Shown piece after piece: positions 56,569 through 64,000 of a stretch of 64,000 nt of DNA (position 1 is the stretch's first letter; each line of letters starts with the position of its first letter). The stretch is from Fasciola hepatica (Eukaryota; Platyhelminthes; Trematoda; Plagiorchiida; Fasciolidae), in contig CANUEZ040000179.1 in the NCBI GenBank assembly GCA_948099385.1, forward strand, positions 10,620,001 to 10,684,000, read 5' to 3'. Made by a program: the position numbers and the translations under genes. Under the pieces are notes generated by a model. The model did not search any database and had not been told where the DNA came from. It was given only the letters and a program-made list of their open reading frames with translations.

Positions 56569-56592
56569 CTCGATGAGTATATACTCATCGAG
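56569..56592. repeat. Perfect 24-bp palindrome
   Basis: CTCGATGAGTAT joined directly to its reverse complement ATACTCATCGAG, with no spacer. Confidence 0.95.
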
Positions 56593-57479
56593 CATTCATT
56601 TTTGTCTAATTATCATGCCAAGTCAAATATTTGTAATCGGCATAGCCCGGTCCTCAATAAAATTCTGATTCGCAAAAACCAATCGGAACGAGCCTGAAAA
56701 CCCGAGTGTCCATTGTGCAGTTTCATGTGGGAACACGTTCTGCTTCGCTGAAAAACTGTCGCGATCTGGTTCCATGCTCTGCACGCACGTGACTGAACGC
56801 TCAAAGCAGACCAGGTCTCAATCCTGTTGACCGAAAAACAAGCCAGTGTAATACAGTTAGAATGATTATTTAGTTCCAATACATGAAATACTAAAGTTTG
56901 GATTTTCTAAACCACTTTGGAAAAGAAAGAAAAATTTGTCTGTTTGTCTGCAGGTCGGTGGGTAGATGGATGCTATTTCTATTGGAATCTAAAGAAAATG
57001 CTAAGCAGAACAACTGAAACCTTTTAAACAAAAATGTAGGTCATAACCTGGTCTTTGATAAAAGGTCTACCATCTGGTAAATACCCTACTAAATTGATCA
57101 AAGAAGAAATACAAGGCTGCTTCAAAACATGACGCGTTACCTCCCTGCTTCATACCGATGGTTACCCCATCCACCGGTGTAAACTTGGACCATTGGTATT
57201 TTGTTTGTTTCTTTTACGAAACATTACCCTATGGATAAACTGATAAATTCCTTTCTAGTTGGATTATTGAGTTTCTAAAAACCATAGCAGAATAACATCA
57301 GATTAGATTGGTTTTGAGCATTGGTGGTGGTTTCTTGTCTATTAGATTAATGGTTTCCAAAGGCCCCTGTTTGCTAAGCATGGCAAATGGTTCATCAACT
57401 ACACACGGATGACAATGACTGAAAGCAAAACTCATGCACTCTAGGAGCATCGAACTCGACGACTGAGTAGACGTTTGAC
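56593..57479. other. Anonymous spacer
   Basis: No supported feature. Confidence 0.35.
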
Positions 57480-57605
57480 GCTCGGTGACATAACATTTGT
57501 AAACCTGGATTGGGAAAGGTTAAACGCATTAACCAACAAGTCAATTGACTACCAACATTACCGATAACGTTGTGTTACGTAATGTCAAACGCTGACGTAT
57601 AGAAT
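57480..57605 (+). repeat. Second copy of the PLE1 fold-back segment
   Basis: GGGAAAGGTTAAACGCATTA, ACCAACAAGTCAATTGACTA and CCGATAACGTTGTGTTACG align with 8856-8930. The stem is weaker (GGTTAA-ACGCA-TTAACC) and the A-A-C-G-T-C after it is degenerate. Its ends (GACATAACATTTG / AATGTCAAACG) are again imperfect inverted repeats. No Penelope coding sequence is next to it. Confidence 0.55.
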
Positions 57606-58406
57606 AACACGCAGTTCATCAGTTTTTAGACATACTTCGAACAAAATTCTTAGCCCGGATTATCTGTATGTTTACAGAGGTTCTCGGTAGGATTTGCTTT
57701 TTCTTTTTGGGACAGTTTTGCATGTGATTCTTGTTAGTTGGATTTGACAGATCCCATTGCTAACTCTTTCCGTTATTACAGCAGTATTTCCTCGTAATAT
57801 CTTATTTCGCGTGTTGCATCTTGAGCTCACAATGACCGCCAGCATAGGGAAAGAAAATCCTAGTACTTATTTCTTTTTATTTGTTCCGGGTTCAAATTTT
57901 CATTTTAGAGGTCGAATGTAATGGTGACTATCGTTGATAACAAGGGCCAACTAAAATGTCCTATGGACAAACTGTCAGCCGATCAAACACACGTTTCATA
58001 CCCGGATCACTTTGAATCTTACCGGTTTCAATCTTGGTCACCGAAACATCCGGGCACATCTCATGCACTCCAGCAACGCTAGTCGATTGGCAGAAGCGTT
58101 TATCACTTCCACATGTACTAGGTTTAAAATCCATCTCTGACAGTCACATTGGTGATTAACAGCTTCCCGCTGTCACCAAAACTCGTTTATGAACCTGACC
58201 TTGTGAGATATATTACGGGGTTCTCTCCTGTCCAACAGAACAGCGGACGCATTTGCCAACGCGGTATGCCCATTCCATTGCACTCATGCGCAAGTATAGG
58301 AAAAATAAGTAAATAAAGATTGCTTCTATATGCACTTCAAAGATGTCTCCATATATGCCTTCGATTATTTTCATTCTCTCTTCTTCGTTTTTTACCCTTG
58401 TAAAAG
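57606..58406. other. Intron-like spacer left of exon 58407
   Basis: Contains a SINE 1-type tail at about 58260-58300 (CCATTGCACTCATGCGCAAG) and, next to the exon, a pyrimidine-rich stretch (CTCTCTTCTTCGTTTTTTAC) that serves as acceptor tract. Confidence 0.4.
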
Positions 58407-58544
58407 GATGCAGATCATGAAAATAACTACCTGGTTGCCGAAAATCAGAAGCTGCTAGCTGAACTGGATGCCGGGCAGAAACGAGAAGCCGAACTGATCG
58501 AACATTTGGTATCCGCACAAATGCGTGTGGATAAACTCCAAGCG
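58407..58544 (+). CDS. Internal exon of a coiled-coil protein
   Basis: A T-rich tract ending CCCTTGTAAAAG precedes the exon; it ends AAGCG|GTCAGT. It is 138 bp, exactly 46 codons, phase 0 at both borders. The peptide has heptad-like spacing (YLVAENQKLLAEL, EAELIEHLVSAQMRVDKL), almost entirely helix-forming, with no frame damage, in contrast to nearby transposon relics. It joins in phase to 63464 and to the candidate first exon at 40651. The protein family is not identified; long Golgi or cytoskeletal coiled-coil proteins are possible. Confidence 0.6.
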
Positions 58545-58942
58545 GTCAGTTTGTACTATCTGAGAAGCATGAAATTTCTTTCCTTACCGTAGTCCATGAA
58601 CCGCAAGAAGTCTTTTTTGCATCACAACTGTTTTGGTAATGTTTTGTTCTTTTGGATTACCGAACTCCTGTTGGTTAAAAGCAAGAATCCGAACGTTAAA
58701 GCAGCTTTCAGTGGACTCAGAGTAAATTTCATTACAACTGAGATTAACCAATCCTCACAATTTACATATCAGAGGAGAAAAGATCGACTTCCAGTTAAGT
58801 TCAGTTATTTCAGCCAATAACCTCGCACTTCTATGCTCTGGTTTTGACTGCTACCCTCGAGCATCGTCCAGTCCTACGTGAAGCCGATAGGAAGAAACAA
58901 AACACAAAGTAGAAATTGAAAACATAACTTTCCCGACACAAA

Positions 58943-59564
58943 TTTGAACACAGAAGTCAATAGCATTAGATTACACGATGTATTCCGGACCATTTCGCTG
59001 CATCTTCACTAGTGCATACTGCAGTCAAGGTTATCATTTATAAATGCTAAACTGAACTTCCTCATGAGACCAAAGGAAAAAGTACACACATACACACAAC
59101 TAATAATAGCAAATAAAAACACGTTACCAAGGCAAGGCTAACGTAATTATCCATTCTCGCTGTTTGCAAAGTTGAGGGTGACGATGTGTAATTGCTAGTG
59201 CCTCCGCGTATCTCAATAGTCGTTGATTGTTTGTGACATAAGTGACGGTGAACGCCGTGCTCAGATTAACACAGTGATTTGTCTCCCACACGTGTTGCAT
59301 AATGGATGATTTGAGTGTTCTGCTTTCGCTCGATGACGTCAATGATTGCGTCTGTCTGCTCATTGTTCTTTGTAACCAAACTGGAATGTGTTCAACCATT
59401 CTATTACGCAGTTGTCTCTCCGTTCTGCCAATGTGGGTGGCTGAGCACCCGCACTTAAACCATTTATAAATGATCACCTTGACTGCAGTATGCACTAGTG
59501 AAGATGTGGCGTAATGGTCCGGAATACATCGTGCAATCCAATGCTATTGACTTCTGTGTTCAAA
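58943..59564 (-). mobile_element. Penelope-like PLE3: fold-back with GIY-YIG
   Basis: Two 104-bp arms (58943-59046 and 59461-59564) are near-perfect inverted copies that surround 414 bp of minus-strand coding sequence. The arms themselves encode the LVHTAVKVIIYKW stretch in front of the nuclease domain. Nothing of the reverse transcriptase remains. Confidence 0.8.
59124..59495 (-). pseudogene. PLE3 GIY-YIG endonuclease domain
   Basis: 123-codon open frame: VIIYKWFKCGCSATHIGRTE (Y...H-I-G-R-T, the Y-I-G motif with His for Tyr), RQLRNRMVEHIPVWLQ (conserved Arg and the E-H-I-P-x-W-L helix), SSIMQHVWETNHCVN (S-x-I-x-x-H...T-x-H) and the carboxyl end RLLRYAEALAITHRHPQLCK through LALPW. All main blocks of the Penelope GIY-YIG domain are present in one frame, although the RT is gone, so it is an orphan domain. 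Confidence 0.8.
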
Positions 59565-59584
59565 CACAAAGTAATTTATGAGTG

Positions 59585-60300
59585 TAAATCATGTAGACGA
59601 TAAAAAATCTTGTGGACCCAAATACGGAGGTTTACCACTTCTTAGTTGGCTGAATCCACTGGTCAAGCTCTGCATGCTTCCTTGCCATGTCACAGACTGA
59701 CCACCCCGACCTACCTTCCATCCAACACCTGCATTGGAGAACAGCGTACACTGAGGAAATTTATACGTGGGAATACATGGCACCCACCCCAGCCATCTTA
59801 ACCTGTTTAGATTCAGTGCTTATTTCAGTGACTTATCTCTAACCACCGACACCTTGCGCCTGACCTCAACTTAGTCTAGTCAATTAAATGCCTTATGCAT
59901 TGTTGATACGCTGTTCTCATGTTCGAGTAATACTACGAAGTATCGATGCTCAAACACCGCACCGAGCATGATTCTGAGTCGCATAAAAGAATAGATCTAA
60001 CTGCCGCAATGTATATTAGACCATTGACGGTCAAGTAAATGTCACTCCAACGCCACACGAAGCTCACATTTGTAAAAGTCAAATGGGCCTACTCCATACA
60101 CGATTTTTTACCATCTGGTGAGATGTGGCTGCCAAGGTAATAAAACTAATCTACTTCGGCCAAAGATATCCCTGCTAAGATGCAATTTGGTGTCGTGTAT
60201 TGCAGTAGCGTTTTATACTTCGAAGGTGTAAAACACATCGCATTAGTTTTGTTCAATTCATCTGAAAAACTTGCAACTTAGACTTAGTGGTGAACAGTAA
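59585..60300 (-). mobile_element. RTE LINE fragment, C-terminal region
   Basis: Minus strand: KYKTLLQYTTPNCILAGISL, then YLGSHISPDGK, AHLTFTNVSFVWR, SDIYLTVNGLIYIAAVRSIL and, near the end, AGVGWKVGRGGQSVTWQGSM in the frame 59589-59783. These are successive blocks of the RTE region after the RT. Frames break several times. Confidence 0.75.
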
Positions 60301-61185
60301 TCCAATATCACCCAGGTCGTAATCAAGCCTGGCTTGTTGGGACCATATGTGGCTCTCCACTCCAAGTGTGAGGGTCAGCTTGTCTTCTGTACCTAAGAGT
60401 GCGGTAGACTCTCGAAGCTGATAGGATATACAACTTGTTGTGTTCGGTTCAAGCGGTCAGACAGCCCCGGATGCTGACGCACAACCTGCAAACAATTGAT
60501 CTATATCCCTCACACATGGACACATGCACGTACAAACGCATGCAGGGTCAATGATAGTCATGCACCATTCCGGACAGCACTGACCAATGGAGTACTGTCA
60601 CGTATTTTACGACACTGAGTGGCCTGATCCGACTGTATGCTTGACTTACGCTTTCACTGGCATGTGACTACGATTCGCGTACTTACTAACCTGTATGCGT
60701 TTCTGTTTATATGCTTGTGCTGGCGATCGCTGTACTCTCTGGCTGAATACACACGTTTTGCCTACCGATTATGGGACGCGACACCTACTCCACTCACGCG
60801 CAAGCACTTAATAAAAAATACGAATTTCCACTTAGAACCATAACATCAACCATGCGTGATCAAGTCCACAACACTTTCGCAGGGGGCTGCCGCAGTCATC
60901 ACAACTACAGAGTTCAGAAAGAGCTATTTTACACAATCGGGTACCGTTTTACAACAAACATCATGATGATTCACCTAATAATCAATTCAAATTACCTACC
61001 ACTCATGCTGATAAAGTAGAGGTTGTTTGTAACAATAATCCTCTGCTGCCATTCAGGATTCCTACGATAAAGTTGTTCACCACAGCAGCCGATTGCCTTG
61101 CGGTCAGCAGGTTGTTACCCGTGGTAATTCAGGGACGGAAGAGCACTACTTTATGTAGTGCTGAAGTTAAGTAATCCGCTGAGAA
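60301..61185. other. Spacer with SINE tail fragments
   Basis: About 60341-60430 (ATATGTGGCTCTCCACTCCA...) and 60640-60815 (CTACTCCACTCACGCGCAAG) resemble the body and tail of SINE family 1. No coding sequence supported. Confidence 0.4.
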
Positions 61186-61365
61186 CCAACTCGGATAGCC
61201 TGGTAGTTAGGTGACCGACGCGCAGTCATTCATCCCGGGTTCGAGTCCCCGTGAAGGCTTGGTGAATGCATTGTCGGTGATTCCTAACACGGACGAAACA
61301 GCTGTACAGTGCTTCCATGATTTCCAGTGGTGAGTTGGGCATTCATGCCGCATGATGAAGCAGTT
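61186..61365 (+). repeat. SINE family 3, copy 3
   Basis: ACTCGGATAGCCTGGTAGTT (A-box region) and CCCGGGTTCGAGTCCCCG (intact B-box GGTTCGAGTCC), then ACAGTGCTTCCATGATTTCC, AGTGGTGAGTTGGGCA. This is the best preserved tRNA-like head of the family; a closed acceptor stem is not visible. Confidence 0.6.
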
Positions 61366-61897
61366 GATAATCAATTCAAATATCATACTTCTTATGATAA
61401 ATATGAAAAGTTTAATTCCCGTAGATCAGTCTTGAGGTGGAAAAATGAAATTTCAATTTTCTGCCCCCCACACATAGTGTACCGGGTTGAGTAAGAGACT
61501 ACCTCATTCACTAGACACTTTTGTTTCGTACAAACCTGTTCGTAATCACTTATTGAACGTTCCCACCACAAACGTCCCTAGCGATACAGAGGCAGAAAAC
61601 AACCGTATACGAAACAAGAGGATGTCTGTTGAAGATCATGGACCAATAAAAGCAGAGCCTAGAGCTCACACGGGAGCCCGAGTGACTCCGATCGAATTGG
61701 AGTCTAGACCGACAGTGACTCGTTGATTATAGTTACACCAACGAGGGGAAGCTTGGACAGAGCTTTTGAACCCGGGAATAGGTCTATTACCGATGGCACA
61801 TCTTAAAGCGCGTCTGAGGTCGAGGTACTGTTCTTTTTTACAGATTCTCTCGACCTCCTAATAAAGGACCTATCCTAACTACCAATTTGCAGTCGCT
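61366..61897. other. Anonymous spacer
   Basis: A 79-codon plus ORF (61487-61726) without recognised motif. Nothing else. Confidence 0.35.
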
Positions 61898-61898
61898 C

Positions 61899-61938
<40 letters not shown>
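61898..61938. repeat. (CT)n microsatellite
   Basis: CT dinucleotide tract with one TTT interruption. Confidence 0.95.
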
Positions 61939-62679
61939 AATTTTTACTATACTTTGGTTTCTGTTAATTTGAACTTGCTTTCATGATTTCCATCCCCTCG
62001 AGCTGTAATCAAAGCTCACCGTAGACAGACGGCCAGTCATCTAGTTCGGACTACGGTCTCCGGGTGTCAAAGTTCAACGCATAGACATGCAAATTATGAA
62101 TTAGCCAACCTCTTTCCGTCTTCCACCTACTTACATTTGCTCCTTATATCTGAAAAGATCAGAAAATTGACATTTTCGTGATGGCACGTCTTTAGTGTTG
62201 CAACCCCGATGACATATTGTTGTAACCCTCGTAGTCTATTCACTGTTCACTACAGACGACCACCTATATACCTAACTTCTGTCTCGCACTCCAATTACAC
62301 CAAATCACCAACGTGGAACCAGGACTCGTCCGAGCTGTGTTTTCATTATGTGCGCCCATGCGCTCGATCGAGCGCTCCGCAGGATCTGTCCAACTATCTT
62401 CCCTTTTGCTTGCATACGATGATATGATTGGTTGTTCATGTCCACTCACAAGGTCACTGTAAGCTGATTGGGTAATCTCACCATAACGCTCGCGCGGTCT
62501 GTCTGGCACAGATTACATGCACGTTTGTTTACGTATACTCTGAGAACTCTGTGTTCTGATTAACGATACAACAGTCAGCATACAATGTGAGAAAAGTTCA
62601 TTGATGAACGCGAAGAGGAATTCACCATTTTCTGACAATCGGCTCGTAATGTTTTACTCAACAGTTATGAGAGCTGACC

Positions 62680-63030
62680 ACTCCGTGTTGAGGATGTTTG
62701 GCATCCTTCCGTGACCAACAACCAATGTCTCCGAAGCATTTCTCGCTCCTAATGAAAATATTGAGCGAGTAATGATGAGGTATACCGTCGAATGTTGGTC
62801 ACAGATAACCGCCTGCTGACCAAAGTGATCACTTTGCATCGCCTCCAGTGGCTCGGACATGTTTTACGTATGCCTGCCCGTGTTCTATTCGCACGTGCTG
62901 GACAAGGCTGGAAGAATCGACGCGGTGGTTGGGCCATGACTTGGCGTAGTGGTATGAAGAAGCTAACACCAGTGTTGACTTCGATTGATGCCTCTCTCAT
63001 TCCTGGTTAGGGCCCAAGGGCTGAGGATTG
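62680..63030 (+). mobile_element. RTE LINE 3' fragment, plus strand
   Basis: The frame 62792-63010 reads LHRLQWLGHVLRMPARVLFA, RAGQGWKNRRGGWAMTWRSG, MKKLTPVL and ends IDASLIPG with TAG. This is the carboxyl end of RTE ORFs; the same segment occurs at 59589-59783 (-) and, diverged, at 1.9-2.3 kb (-). Sequence from 62680 is consistent with the preceding block in broken frames. It lies in the intron between exons 58407 and 63464. Confidence 0.8.
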
Positions 63031-63300
63031 TTGTTGATTAGAGATGTCGTGGGACGTGACTCAGAATAGAAGTCAGTAGCGCGAATACTGTACGGCCCGC
63101 CTGTTGAACTCTTGTGTCCCATAATCACAAAAATGTCACTCAGACGAAAGAAAATGACAAAATAACATCAAAATGTGCACGGCAAAGAAAAGTAAAAAGC
63201 CGTAACATATCACATCTTTTGCTAACTGTATCATATTCTGTTGCACTTCCCTTCACCGACTTTTGTATGTTGTTGATGCTTTTTTTGATTCCAGGCTGAT

Positions 63301-63302
<2 letters not shown>

Positions 63303-63356
<54 letters not shown>
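63303..63356. repeat. (TA)n microsatellite
   Basis: TA dinucleotide tract about 107 bases before the exon at 63464. Confidence 0.95.
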
Positions 63357-63359
<3 letters not shown>

Positions 63360-63463
63360 ATGACATACGGTTTACGGAGTTTAACCACCTCACTGTGATT
63401 CGCCTTACATAATAAAACAAATTGGTTTTCTTTCTTTTTTCCTACGCTGTACCGTCTGATCAG

Positions 63464-63653
63464 ATTCGGCTGGCTCAAAAGAGAACAATTGCTGACCTGA
63501 AACACAGTTCACTCGGTCGGCATGGTACAGGTGCACAGCTGGACGAAGCGTCGCAAGCAACCAACAAGGGTTTGGCCACATCAATACGAATTCGGGAACT
63601 CGAACGAGAAGTGGACTATCTGACCGCGCATGTAGAGGAGTTGTCTGCAAAAT
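63464..63653 (+). CDS. Internal exon of a coiled-coil protein
   Basis: The acceptor is strong: a long T/C tract (TTTTCTTTCTTTTTTCCTAC) ending CTGATCAG at 63463. The frame is phase 0 at entry, and the exon most likely ends at 63653 before GTGAGC, giving 190 bp and exit phase 1; read-through would hit a TAA at 63665. The peptide has RLAQKRTIADLKH, a Gly/Ser/Ala-rich middle (LGRHGTGAQLDEASQ) and a coiled-coil end (IRELEREVDYLTAHVEEL). It continues in phase from 58407-58544. No family name can be given. Confidence 0.62.
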
Positions 63654-64000
63654 GTGAGCACATTTAAAGGGGACAGCGTATAAAGCTGAGTTTTTTCTTT
63701 TCACTGATGAACGGTAAATTGTGTGGCTTAACTAGTTTGAACCAGAGGGTTCAGTTTCACATGATCGTGCATGAGTGTAATGGAAGGAAGAACTCTGGAA
63801 GGCACCCTGACCCCAAGAATTGCAGTGGTGAACTATATGAGATCCTAGTGGGGCCGGGCGTGGTAACCAGCGGGATGACAGCAATTAAAGTCTACCACCA
63901 AAGTGACGGGCGGTTGCGGCACTCCAACCTTTGACCTCCGAGATGGTAGATAAACGCTTTAAGTCACTTTGACCACCGTTGGTCATTACTGAACGATGCA
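63654..64000 (+). other. Downstream intron-like sequence to the window edge
   Basis: Follows the GTGAGC donor. The 75-codon frame at 63707-63934 has no recognised motif. The gene presumably continues past the window. Confidence 0.4.

Noticed and set aside
61186..61262. Possible tRNA gene
   Set aside because: Intact B-box but no matching acceptor stem or anticodon arm is visible, and two diverged relatives share the downstream region, so it is a SINE head.
63303..63356. TA tract as a promoter element
   Set aside because: A simple microsatellite in an intron; nothing ties it to transcription start.

Overview
The window looks like a repeat-dense, intron-rich animal genome. The transposon mixture (several Penelope-like elements with GIY-YIG endonuclease, RTE- and CR1-like LINEs, Ty3/gypsy elements, tRNA-derived SINEs, a long-inverted-repeat Tc1/mariner-like transposon) together with short exons stranded in introns of many kilobases fits a flatworm, most likely a fluke-type trematode. 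That is an inference from composition; no marker gene fixes the species. There are no bacterial-style operons, rRNA genes, CRISPR arrays or convincing functional tRNA genes.

Host coding sequence is sparse. A terminal exon of an unidentified, very basic protein lies at 861-1148 (+) and is followed by a poly(A) signal at 1240. A stretch at about 7100-7985 (-) carries Ser-rich, frame-interrupted coding-like blocks with good splice acceptors; one block resembles the linker of oxysterol-binding-protein-related proteins (tentative). On the right half, three + strand exons, all joining in phase 0 (40651-40764 with start codon, 58407-58544, 63464-63653), probably belong to one gene for a coiled-coil protein whose introns are 17.6 and 4.9 kb long and are filled with transposons.

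Layout from left to right: repeat family A (120-560); terminal exon; decayed RTE LINE on the minus strand (1.9-5.0 kb); coding-like minus block (7.1-8.0 kb); Penelope-like element PLE1 (8.6-10.3 kb) interrupted by a small fold-back; PLE2 (11.4-14.1 kb) with 74-bp terminal direct repeats and a 457-bp inverted partial copy abutting its left end; CR1-like fragment (14.9-15.8 kb); a Ty3/gypsy element of the Mag type (17.0-25.1 kb) whose 3' LTR is split by a CR1-like LINE; SINE and repeat A copies (26-27, 28.7, 30, 33, 35 kb); CR1-like fragment (31.1-32.4 kb); gypsy integrase fragment (35.8-36.7 kb); a 243/245-bp inverted repeat pair bracketing half of a Tc1-like transposase (36.8-40.0 kb); an LTR-like repeat (41.2 kb); PLE4 (43.4-44.2 kb); gypsy 3' fragment (46.9-47.9 kb); a 1.88-kb Tc1/mariner-like transposon with roughly 340-380-bp inverted ends (48.5-50.4 kb); then mostly anonymous sequence with SINEs, RTE fragments and a PLE3 fold-back (58.9-59.6 kb).

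Every transposon open reading frame seen is broken by stops, frameshifts or lost catalytic residues, although PLE2 is close to intact and keeps its YVDD reverse-transcriptase site. All coordinates for decayed elements are approximate, because boundaries were judged by eye from residual protein similarity and repeat alignment.
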